From contig CAMHOE010000012.1 in NCBI GenBank assembly GCA_946186665.1, positions 1 through 58,158 on the forward strand: 58,158 bases of DNA, read 5' to 3'. This DNA is from an uncultured Clostridia bacterium. GTDB lineage: Bacteria; Bacillota; Clostridia; Oscillospirales; Acutalibacteraceae. The notes under the pieces are model-generated. The model had not been told where the DNA came from. It saw only the letters and a list, made by a program, of their open reading frames with translations, and ran no database searches. Each line of letters begins with the position of its first letter. Within the stretch, counting starts at the first letter, position 1. Below, piece after piece: positions 52,216 to 58,158 of this stretch. The translations under genes were made by a program, and so were the position numbers.

Positions 52216-55200
52216 ATTCATTTCATTGCCATCTAACAATAATGAATATTCCAGTTGGAATGCGTGCAGAATTGGCACATATACATATACTTGGAGTAGT
52301 TATGTAAGTTCAACATATGGCTCAAGGGGTATAAACTATATTGAAATGCCTTATGATTACAACATTCCGGACAATTCTCCATCACATGCTGACATAGGAA
52401 CAGGCTTTTATGCGTATTTGATTAATGTGCAGGCATGGAAAATGGCTGCCGTTGTGAATGATAATGTTCAGCTTCAAAGTGAAAATGCGTTTAGAAATCA
52501 AATATGGTACTTTGAAAGGCAAAGCGACAAAAGCTATAAAATAATAAATGTCGCAACAGGAAAATGTTTAGATGTTAACAACGGTGAAAGCACTAACGGA
52601 ACAAATGTTTTAGTGTGGAACAGTAACGACAACAACAATCAGCGTTGGTATTTTACATCCAAAGATGGTAACTATGTCATACATCCTAAGTATAATACTT
52701 CTATAGCACTTGATGTTAGTGGAGGCTCTAAAGATGAGGGTGCGAATATTCAGATTTGGGAAGTAAATGGTACAGCTGCCCAAACTTTCTGCGTTTGGAA
52801 ATTTGATAATAAGCCCAACAAACCTACTGTAACATCATCAAGCAAAACATATGCAGTTGGAAGTAATGTTACTGTATCGTGGGGAGAAAATGCATTTGCA
52901 ACTTCTTATTGGGTGGATATATGGCATAACGGGAAGGGTATAGAATCTTTTGGGGTAAATGATACATCTTACACAATAAAAAATGTAACTGCTGGTGAAT
53001 ATACGGTATTTGTTGCTTCATGCAATCCAAATGGTGCAAGTGAAACAGGCGGATTTACATTTAATGTTCCAACATACACCATATCTTACAATATGAATGG
53101 TGGAAGCGGTTCAATAGGTAATCAAACTAAGAATTATAATCAGGATTTGACGCTAAGCAGTACAAAGCCTACAAGAACAGGTTATTCCTTTGTTTGCTGG
53201 AACACAAAATCAGACGGTACGGGAACGAATTATAATCCGGGTGGCAAGTACACTCCTAACAGCGGTGCTACTCTCTACGCTGTATGGAAAGCAAATACCT
53301 ATACTGTTTCCTACAATATGAACGGTGGTAGCGGTTCTATTGGCAATCAGACAAAAACCTACGGAGTGGATTTGACGCTGAGCAGTACAAAGCCTACAAG
53401 AACAGGTTATTCCTTTGTTTGCTGGAACACAAAATCAGACGGTACGGGAACGAATTATAATCCGGGTGGCAAGTACACTCCTAACAGCGGTGCTATTCTT
53501 TACGCTGTATGGAAGATTAATACTTGGACTGTTTCTTACAATATGAACGGCGGAAGCGGTTCAATCAGCAATCAGACAAAAACCTACGGAGTAGATTTGA
53601 CATTGAGCAGCACAAAGCCAACACGGACAGGCTATACCTTCGTTGGTTGGAATACGAGTGCAAGTGCTACAACAGCACAATATAAGTCAGGCGATAAATA
53701 CAAAGCTAACGCTGGTGCTACACTCTATGCTATCTGGAAAATCAATGCCCCAACAGATAAACCTGTGATATCGAACCTTAAGGATACCTATAGTGAAGGA
53801 AGTAATTTAACATTCACTTGGAGTAAGGTTGATCGTGCAACATCATACAAGGTCGCTATATGGAGAAATCCGGGAAATGAATCAACCAAGATTGTTGATA
53901 CCTCTATAACAACTAACAGCTATACGTTGACTAACATGATTCCTGCAAAATACGGCATTATTATTTATGCCCAGAATGAAAGCGGTTCTATCGGAAGTGA
54001 CTTATATAACTTCAATGTACCACAAGTGCCCTCAACAAAACCTGTTATTTCAGATCTGAAAGATACTTATAGCGAAGGAAGTAATTTAACGTTCACCTGG
54101 AGTAAGGTCGATCGTGCAACATCATACAAGGTCGCTATATGGAGAAATCCGGGAAATGAATCAACCAAGATTGTTGATACCTCTATAACAACTAACAGCT
54201 ATACGTTGACTAACATGATTCCTGCAAAATACGGCATTATTATTTATGCCCAGAATGAAAGCGGTTCTATCGGAAGTGACTTATATAACTTCAATGTACC
54301 ACAAGTGCCCTCAACAAAACCTGTTATTTCAGATCTGAAAGATACTTATAGCGAAGGAAGTAATTTAACGTTCACCTGGAGTAAAGTTGACAGAGCAACC
54401 TCGTATACGGTACATATATGGAGAAATCCGGGAGGAGAATCAACTAAAATCATAGAAACTTCTGTAACGAACAACAGCTATACACTGGAAAACATGATAC
54501 CGGCTAAATATGGTATCTATGTTGATGCTAAAAACGAAAGCGGATATATAAGAAGTGAATTGTACAATTTCTATGTACCCTTTACCATCAGATACGATCT
54601 GAACGGAGGAACAGGCACTGTATCACCAACATACAAAAAAATGGATATAGCGTGCAATCTCAGCAGTACCATACCTATTCGTCCGGGTTATGACTTTGTA
54701 GGTTGGAATACTGATAAGAATGCTACCACAGCACAGTTTCAGCCGGGTGCAAAATACACAGCCAATGGTAATGTTACGCTCTATGCTATCTGGAAACAGA
54801 AACTAACGAATACTTCTGTGATTTCTGAAAATTCCATACAGCTTGGTAATATAATAACTATCAACGCTAAAGCGGAAGGTGGAGCAGGAAATTACAAATA
54901 TGCTGTATACTACAAAAAAGCAACTTCAGATAAATGGATAACTGCACAATCTTTTAAATCTAATGCGACCGTGATAATAAAACCTGCTGTAGCAACAAAA
55001 TATAATGTATGCGTAAAAGTAAAGGATAGCGATGGAACAATCGATGTAAAAAGGTTTACGGTTGATGTTTATGCAGAGCTTAAGAACACTTCTGTTATCT
55101 CAGCAGAAAGTATTTCCTTGGGCGAAAGAATTATACTGAAAGCAAAAGCTACAGGCGGTACAGGAAATTATACGTACGCAGTATATTACAAGAAAGCAGC

Positions 55201-55351
55201 AGCTACAAAGTGGATAACAAAACAAAATTTCTCTTCAGAAAATAAAGTATACATAAATCCTATAGTAAAAACAACCTATGATGTATGTGTAAAGGTTAAG
55301 GATAGTTCCGGAAAAATAAGCAAAAAGTTTTTTAAAGTTGAAGTCAAATAA
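52205..55351 (+). CDS. Large repeat protein (ricin-type lectin, InlB-like and Fn3-like repeats), N-terminus apparently lost
   Basis: The frame encodes up to 1048 residues. In order: an unrecognised start; a ricin-type beta-trefoil (about 60-200, with KCLDVNNGESTNGTNVLVWN and QRWYF); one Fn3-like unit; three InlB-type repeats of 75 residues (294-518); three Fn3-like repeats of 93 residues (519-797); a fourth InlB-type repeat; and two Ig-like units with AVYYKKA. Such proteins are secreted adhesins or cell-wall proteins, but no signal peptide, anchor or ATG with a ribosome site is found: the frame begins at TTG 52205 inside the neighbouring regulator's 5' end, and the first ATG is 52346. I think the 5' end was lost by rearrangement, so this may be a pseudogene. 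Confidence 0.75.
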   Translation: MPIIFISLPSNNNEYSSWNACRIGTYTYTWSSYVSSTYGSRGINYIEMPYDYNIPDNSPSHADIGTGFYAYLINVQAWKMAAVVNDNVQLQSENAFRNQIWYFERQSDKSYKIINVATGKCLDVNNGESTNGTNVLVWNSNDNNNQRWYFTSKDGNYVIHPKYNTSIALDVSGGSKDEGANIQIWEVNGTAAQTFCVWKFDNKPNKPTVTSSSKTYAVGSNVTVSWGENAFATSYWVDIWHNGKGIESFGVNDTSYTIKNVTAGEYTVFVASCNPNGASETGGFTFNVPTYTISYNMNGGSGSIGNQTKNYNQDLTLSSTKPTRTGYSFVCWNTKSDGTGTNYNPGGKYTPNSGATLYAVWKANTYTVSYNMNGGSGSIGNQTKTYGVDLTLSSTKPTRTGYSFVCWNTKSDGTGTNYNPGGKYTPNSGAILYAVWKINTWTVSYNMNGGSGSISNQTKTYGVDLTLSSTKPTRTGYTFVGWNTSASATTAQYKSGDKYKANAGATLYAIWKINAPTDKPVISNLKDTYSEGSNLTFTWSKVDRATSYKVAIWRNPGNESTKIVDTSITTNSYTLTNMIPAKYGIIIYAQNESGSIGSDLYNFNVPQVPSTKPVISDLKDTYSEGSNLTFTWSKVDRATSYKVAIWRNPGNESTKIVDTSITTNSYTLTNMIPAKYGIIIYAQNESGSIGSDLYNFNVPQVPSTKPVISDLKDTYSEGSNLTFTWSKVDRATSYTVHIWRNPGGESTKIIETSVTNNSYTLENMIPAKYGIYVDAKNESGYIRSELYNFYVPFTIRYDLNGGTGTVSPTYKKMDIACNLSSTIPIRPGYDFVGWNTDKNATTAQFQPGAKYTANGNVTLYAIWKQKLTNTSVISENSIQLGNIITINAKAEGGAGNYKYAVYYKKATSDKWITAQSFKSNATVIIKPAVATKYNVCVKVKDSDGTIDVKRFTVDVYAELKNTSVISAESISLGERIILKAKATGGTGNYTYAVYYKKAAATKWITKQNFSSENKVYINPIVKTTYDVCVKVKDSSGKISKKFFKVEVK
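53084..53758 (+). repeat. Three tandem 225-bp units encoding InlB-type repeats
   Basis: Units start at 53084, 53309 and 53534 with TCTTACAATATGAA or near variants. The first two are nearly identical over long stretches, including the CTTTGTTTGCTGGAACACAA block. Confidence 0.88.
53759..54595 (+). repeat. Three tandem 279-bp units encoding Fn3-like repeats
   Basis: Units start with AAACCTG at 53759, 54038 and 54317. The first two are almost identical from the GTCGCTATATGGAGAAATCC block onward; the third diverges after its first third. Near-identity implies recent duplication or conversion. Confidence 0.88.
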
Positions 55352-55378
55352 ACACAATAAACACCTCTGTTATCTTAT

Positions 55379-55420
55379 GCTCAGTCTTGCAGAATAAAAC
55401 ACAAGACTGAGCAATTATTT
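55379..55420 (+). terminator. Terminator after the repeat protein
   Basis: GCTCAGTCTTG (55379-55389) pairs perfectly with CAAGACTGAGC (55402-55412) and is followed by AATTATTTATAAT, 27 bases past the stop at 55351. Confidence 0.75.
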
Positions 55421-55529
55421 ATAATTTAAATGTTTTGTAACTAAGCTTCCCGACCATTTCATCAGTGCCTTTTTTAAAGCCGCTTGTATCAGCTTTAAAC
55501 GCCATTGTATAGCTTCTTCCGTCCGACAA
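55419..55529 (-). pseudogene. Truncated start of a phage tail tape-measure-like gene
   Basis: A 36-residue minus-strand frame begins at TTG 55529, just after AGGTGATGAA, and reads SDGRSYTMAFKADTSGFKKGTDEMVGKL before diverging to SYKTFKL and a stop. The FKADTSGFKKGTDEM pattern is like the N-terminus of tail tape-measure proteins. With the other tail-gene pieces at 56341-57425 in the same direction, it looks like the remnant of the next gene in that operon. Confidence 0.5.
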
Positions 55530-55555
55530 TTCATCACCTGCTTTCTGTTTTTGGG

Positions 55556-55590
55556 TATAAAAAAACCGCACTCACACACGGAGTACGGTT
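55556..55590 (-). terminator. Minus-strand terminator between the phage fragments
   Basis: AACCG-ACTC (55564-55573) pairs with GAGT-CGGTT (55581-55590) with one internal mismatch, and seven T follow on the minus strand. Confidence 0.6.
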
Positions 55591-55625
55591 GAAAATAATT
55601 CTATTTAAGTATTTACATAAATGGG

Positions 55626-55654
55626 TTGACAAGTGCGCATTTTATGCGTATAAT
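55626..55654 (+). promoter_or_regulatory. Consensus hicAB promoter with inverted repeat in the spacer
   Basis: TTGACA, a 17-base spacer and TATAAT match the sigma-A consensus exactly. Inside the spacer CGCAT and ATGCG face each other across TTT (55636-55648), a likely HicB operator for autorepression. Confidence 0.8.
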
Positions 55655-55674
55655 AATATATAGAAAGGGGGACT

Positions 55675-55851
55675 ATGATGAAGCATAGGGATTTCATTAA
55701 AAAACTTGAAAACAACGGTTGGTATTTTCTGAGAGAGGGCGGAAATCATGACATCTACACAGATGGTAAACATATTGAACCTGTTCCTCGTCACAAAGAG
55801 CTTAAAGAACCCCTTGTCAAGAAAATCATCAAGAAGTACGGACTGAAGTAG
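55675..55851 (+). CDS. hicA: HicA-family mRNA interferase toxin
   Basis: The 58-residue protein starts at ATG 55675 (or 55678) after AAAGGGGG. It reads KHRDFIKKLENNGWYFLREGGNHDIYTDGKH, then EPLVKKIIKKYGLK. This is the HicA double-stranded-RNA-binding-like fold; the histidine in GGNHDIY is the usual catalytic position (GGSHHIY in others). HicA cleaves mRNA and is neutralised by HicB, encoded 56 bases downstream. It is too short for most length cut-offs but is convincing with its promoter and partner. Confidence 0.88.
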   Translation: MMKHRDFIKKLENNGWYFLREGGNHDIYTDGKHIEPVPRHKELKEPLVKKIIKKYGLK

Positions 55852-55906
55852 TTCGTACTTCTATCCCCCTTTCTTAATTACGATATTTCAGGAGGTATTC
55901 TCTAAA

Positions 55907-56299
55907 ATGAAAAATGTATATCCTGTTGTTCTTATTCCCGATAATGACGGCTATGTAGTCAACATTCCGGATTTTGATTTTATGACACAGGGCGAAAATG
56001 TTTCCGATGCCATAGATATGGCAAGAGATGCTATCTCTTTGATGGGTGTACAATATCAGGATGAAAACAAACAACTGCCAACACCTTCAAAAGTATCCGA
56101 TGTTGAACATGAGGCTAACGAAATCGTAACACTTGTTGATGTAGACTTTTCTGCATACCGCAAAATACTTGAAAATCGTTCCGTCCGCAAGAACTGTACC
56201 ATCCCTGCATGGCTCAACACCATTGCAGAGAAAAACAACATCAATTTCTCTTCTGTCCTGCAATCTGCACTCATAGAAAAGTTAGGCTTGCAGTCATGA
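55907..56299 (+). CDS. hicB: HicB-family antitoxin
   Basis: The 130-residue protein has an N-terminal HicB fold: YPVVLIPDNDGYVVNIPDFDFMTQGENVSDAIDMARDAISLMG, matching the F-DLPG-xTxGD-x-EA family pattern. A C-terminal part (RKNCTIPAWLNTIAEKNNINFSSVLQSALIEKLGL) is a ribbon-helix-helix DNA-binding domain. It should bind HicA and repress the hicAB promoter. AGGAGG lies 11 bases before ATG 55907. A strong terminator follows, so hicAB is a self-contained insertion between phage tail fragments. Confidence 0.92.
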   Translation: MKNVYPVVLIPDNDGYVVNIPDFDFMTQGENVSDAIDMARDAISLMGVQYQDENKQLPTPSKVSDVEHEANEIVTLVDVDFSAYRKILENRSVRKNCTIPAWLNTIAEKNNINFSSVLQSALIEKLGLQS

Positions 56300-56305
56300 A
56301 GCTTT

Positions 56306-56339
56306 CCCACCTGAACTTGCTTTCAGGTGGGCTTTTTTT
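56306..56339 (+). terminator. hicAB terminator
   Basis: CCCACCTGAA (56306-56315) pairs perfectly with TTCAGGTGGG (56322-56331), then C and seven T. Confidence 0.92.
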
Positions 56340-56340
56340 G

Positions 56341-56877
56341 TCAGTCATCATCATATTCCTGCACAAGCTCCGCTGTGTCTTTATATCCCTTGACCTCCAT
56401 GTAACACTCTATCCTGTCTGCAATTTCCTTTTTGGTGCTGCTCCAGTATTCCTTGTCAGACCGTCCTATCACGTCAACATACATTGCCCTTTCGTGTCCC
56501 TCGTGCATGGCTTTTTTCGGAGCTTCATCTGTGTTTTTTGGTTCCGGTAAGGCCGCGATTATGGCGCATATTATTTCTTCTTTAAGCTTCGGCAAGTCCT
56601 GAGGTCTTACGATCTCCCCAAGCTCCTGAACAGTCGGATGTACATTTTTGAAATCCCGTCTGTTTACAGCCTTGAAATTCTTCGGCAGGCTGCACATAGC
56701 AGCATTTGCAAGATACAGAACATCGTCAATGCTCCACTCCGTGTACTTCGTTTTCAGCAGCTCACTGAGCGGCTTGTACTCTTCAAGGCAGCGCATAGCA
56801 TTCAGGGAGTACCGCACCCGGTACTCCCTTCCTGCAATGTGCAGAATGTTGTAATTCCTGTCAATATCCCTCAACAT
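56341..56877 (-). CDS. Probable phage tail assembly chaperone
   Basis: The 178-residue protein reads REYRVRYSLNAMRCLEEYKPLSELLK near the start, then VLYLANAAMCSLPKNF, then a middle with VHPTVQELGEIVRPQDLPKLKEEIICAIIAALPEPK. This is the layout I associate with tail assembly chaperones, encoded between the major tail protein and the tape measure in siphophages. Its ATG overlaps the stop of the upstream gene (TAATG), as in phage operons. The expected tape-measure gene survives only as the 55419-55529 fragment. The assignment rests on weak sequence similarity plus position. Confidence 0.55.
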   Translation of the reverse strand: MLRDIDRNYNILHIAGREYRVRYSLNAMRCLEEYKPLSELLKTKYTEWSIDDVLYLANAAMCSLPKNFKAVNRRDFKNVHPTVQELGEIVRPQDLPKLKEEIICAIIAALPEPKNTDEAPKKAMHEGHERAMYVDVIGRSDKEYWSSTKKEIADRIECYMEVKGYKDTAELVQEYDDD

Positions 56878-57218
56878 TATTCAGAAGCCTCTACAGTAAG
56901 TGTGAAGTACTTTGTAAGGCTCACACCGTTAGCGTCCTTGACAACGATCTTGAATTCATATACAGTGTCTGAAACCACTGAAATAGCCTGTGTTGCCGTA
57001 GCTGTAGAGCTGTCCTCAGCCTTTGCTGTCCAGTTGTCAGAGCCGGAAGCCCTGTAGTAGAAGCTGTATGTATACGGACTTGTGCCGCCTGTTGCAGAAC
57101 CGCTGAATGTCACAGTATCACCTGAAGTAATGCTGCTGCCGCTGTCAACAGTCACGTTATCCACTTTAAGAACTGATGTGTTTGCAAAGCTGTCGCCGCC
57201 GATGAACTCAGGCGATTC
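56877..57218 (-). pseudogene. C-terminal fragment of a phage major tail-type protein with Ig-like domain
   Basis: The frame is open from a TAG near 57226 but has no start with a ribosome site. It reads PEFIGGDSFANTSVLKVDNVTVDSG, then a triple-tyrosine-like Ig domain (SATGGTSPYTYSFYYRASGSDNW...VYEFKIVVKDANGVSLTKYFTLTV). Phage tail tube proteins often end in such Ig-like domains. The fragment is joined, out of frame, to the end of the gp10-like gene at about 57219, implying that a deletion removed the genes or gene parts between. It overlaps the chaperone start. Confidence 0.6.
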
Positions 57219-57425
57219 CTATGGAACCTTTTTTGTAGTGTATATTGAACTACATGTAATAGACTCAACAAGAAGATCTGCAACTTCAGATTCTGATATC
57301 AACCTTCTTTGATTTTGTTGAATATCATTTCCAATATCATGAAGCGTCTCACGAATCACCTCATTCTGTTCATCATTAAACATGTCAAGCTGCTTGATTA
57401 AACCGTCAAGATCAGGCATATTCAT
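57219..57425 (-). pseudogene. Truncated HK97 gp10-like phage protein
   Basis: ATG 57425, eight bases after AGGAAG, starts NMPDLDGLIKQLDMFNDEQNEVIRETLHDIGNDIQQNQRRLISE. This resembles the start of the HK97 gp10 head-tail joining family. The frame ends after only 68 residues with SIYTTKKVP, about half the usual length, where the tail-protein fragment begins. It is one of four pieces of a decayed tail operon. Confidence 0.5.
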
Positions 57426-57470
57426 AGAAAAAACTTCCTCGCTCATCCGGATCACTCTCTTTCAAAACAA

Positions 57471-57517
57471 AAAGCACCCAAACCGTTTCTTCAAAAAGAA
57501 ACAATTCAAAGTGCTTT
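57471..57517 (-). terminator. Terminator of the YefM-YoeB operon
   Basis: AAAGCAC (57471-57477) pairs with GTGCTTT (57511-57517), with an inner GTTTCTT/AAGAAAC stem. On the minus strand TTTTTG follows. Confidence 0.65.
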
Positions 57518-57521
57518 GTAA

Positions 57522-57794
57522 TTATTCATAGTGCGTCCACATGGATATTATCTTAACGGTTTTTTCTTCTTCATATACCATGTAGACAAGTCTGTGCTGC
57601 CTGTTGAGTCTCCTTGAATAACACATACTCAGGCTGCCTGCCAGTTTTTCATAAGGCGGAGGATTTTGAAACGGGTCATTCCTTAAAAGTTCTATAAGGT
57701 TCTCGGCATTTCGCCTGAGCGCAGGATACTGCTTTATTTTATCTTTATCCTTATCAGCCGCTTTTGTTATCACAATTCTGTACTCACCATTCAA
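57522..57794 (-). CDS. yoeB: YoeB/Txe-family ribosome-dependent mRNA interferase toxin
   Basis: The core is YRIVITKAADKDKDKIKQYP, then LIELLRNDPFQNPPPYEKLAGSLSMCYSRRLNRQHRLVYMVYEEEKTVKIISMWTHYE, a complete YoeB/Txe protein: NPPPYEKL, YSRRLNRQHRLVY and the C-terminal W-H-Y are diagnostic. YoeB cuts mRNA in the ribosomal A site. The frame extends to 57830 inside the antitoxin gene; a TTG at 57794, which overlaps the antitoxin stop, gives a normal 90-residue length, but a GTG at 57803 is also possible. It is coupled to the antitoxin gene. Confidence 0.9.
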   Translation of the reverse strand: MNGEYRIVITKAADKDKDKIKQYPALRRNAENLIELLRNDPFQNPPPYEKLAGSLSMCYSRRLNRQHRLVYMVYEEEKTVKIISMWTHYE

Positions 57795-58023
57795 AGTCCT
57801 CACACTCCTCAATAGGAGTCTGTACTCCATCCGATATTTTTTCCTTCATCCCGGGAACAGATGTCAGATAAAGAGTTTCCATCAGGCTGTTATACTCTTC
57901 CTCGCTGATAAGAACTGCATTTCCGCTTTTTGTGCTGATATTGACAGGCTCATTGTATTTGACCGTCTGCTCTATCATTTCAAAAAGCTTTTTCCTGAAA
58001 TTAGTAGCATTTGTATTGATCAT
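57784..58023 (-). CDS. yefM: YefM/Phd-family antitoxin
   Basis: The 79-residue protein reads TNATNFRKKLFEMIEQTVKYNEPVNISTKSGNAVLISEEEYNSLMETLYLTSVPGM, the Phd/YefM DNA-binding fold, followed by an acidic tail (EECEDFEW) that wraps the toxin. It neutralises YoeB and represses the operon. GGAGGG precedes ATG 58023. The stop overlaps the toxin gene. Confidence 0.93.
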   Translation of the reverse strand: MINTNATNFRKKLFEMIEQTVKYNEPVNISTKSGNAVLISEEEYNSLMETLYLTSVPGMKEKISDGVQTPIEECEDFEW

Positions 58024-58050
58024 ACTTATCCCTCCATACGCACTTGTTTA

Positions 58051-58084
58051 TGTACATTATAGCGTACAGGTAAATATATGTCAA
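58051..58084 (-). promoter_or_regulatory. Consensus yefM-yoeB promoter with TGTACA operator
   Basis: On the minus strand TTGACA, a 17-base spacer and TATAAT are all perfect. TGTACA (58051-58056) and GTACA form a short inverted repeat over the -10 box. TGTACA is the known core of YefM operators in other bacteria. Confidence 0.75.
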
Positions 58085-58103
58085 CACTTATTTTTCTTGC
58101 CCT

Positions 58104-58158
58104 CACGTCAATCTAAATCTGCAATAAATCTGTAACCGAAATTACAGCAATAAAATTG
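58104..58158. mobile_element. Element E, second copy, cut by right window edge
   Basis: CACGTCAATCTAA at 58104-58116 matches the terminal inverted repeat of the 8604-8819 element. Only one end and about 55 bases are visible, so the copy cannot be confirmed as complete. A different origin of the matching 13 bases is possible. Confidence 0.5.

Noticed and set aside
53084-54595. Possible CRISPR array because of regular repeats
   Set aside because: Units are 225 and 279 bp, contiguous without spacers, and encode protein domains.

Overview
The window looks like a chromosomal segment of a low-to-moderate GC Gram-positive Firmicute of the gut Clostridia, most likely Ruminococcus or a close Oscillospiraceae relative. 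This is an inference from gene content: a MecA adaptor, a small alarmone synthetase, CDP-glycerol-type polymer synthases, Stealth protein, a FeoA-FeoA-FeoB operon with a FeoB-associated Cys-rich protein, DUF4358 and DUF3810 proteins, TTGACA/TATAAT promoters and AGGAGG ribosome sites. No taxonomic search was possible.

Layout. 1-12.4 kb is a minus-strand cell-surface glycopolymer region. It holds an MBOAT O-acyltransferase cut by the left edge, three proteins with CDP-glycerol glycerophosphotransferase domains (one fused to a GT4-like domain), an acyltransferase-3, a Stealth phosphotransferase, a TagG-like ABC permease and a GT2 enzyme. No ATPase for the permease is present. 12.7-23.7 kb is housekeeping: cca, secG with a long acidic tail, a ParC/ParE-like pair with a small membrane protein between them, an SMI1/KNR4 protein, uvrB and a U32 peptidase-family protein. 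24-27.4 kb is the feo iron(II) uptake operon. 27.7-31.6 kb encodes a 1293-residue HD-GYP/GGDEF/EAL-like/PAS protein. 31.8-36.4 kb has a DUF3810 protease-like protein and then a plus-strand group: mecA, small alarmone synthetase, response regulator and histidine kinase. 36.9-43.9 kb has an EamA transporter, a DHHW plus MBOAT O-acetylation pair, a DUF4358 lipoprotein, an SGNH hydrolase with a minisatellite-encoded tail, and an epimerase. 44-49 kb has a double-HTH regulator divergent from a lipoprotein / 65-aa / 417-aa cassette, with a perfect inverted repeat between them. From about 49 kb to the end the DNA is accessory: an alpha/beta hydrolase, a Nudix protein, an XRE-SH3b regulator, a 1048-residue repeat protein without a recognisable N-terminus, fragments of a phage tail operon split by a HicAB module, and a YefM-YoeB module.

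The most unusual signal is in the spacers. A non-coding composite repeat (here A-C, about 320 bp) occurs at 8.6-9.1 kb and 36.4-36.9 kb, with partial copies at 23.8, 44.0 and perhaps 49.3 kb. Two different short inverted-repeat elements have inserted into different copies: a 216-bp element with 15-bp perfect ends and a 10-bp target duplication (8604-8819), and a 172-bp element at a TA site (36527-36698). In each case the other copy shows the empty site. The outer edge of repeat A lies against the -35 box of two different genes, and the repeats supply the stop codon or last codons of three others. A separate row of five hairpins lies at 49118-49340.

Several gene starts were moved from the longest open frame to the codon with a proper ribosome binding site (for example mecA at GTG 33125, feoB at 26645, secG at 14637, cca at 14006). 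All assignments are from reading sequence and remembered family motifs; no database search was run.
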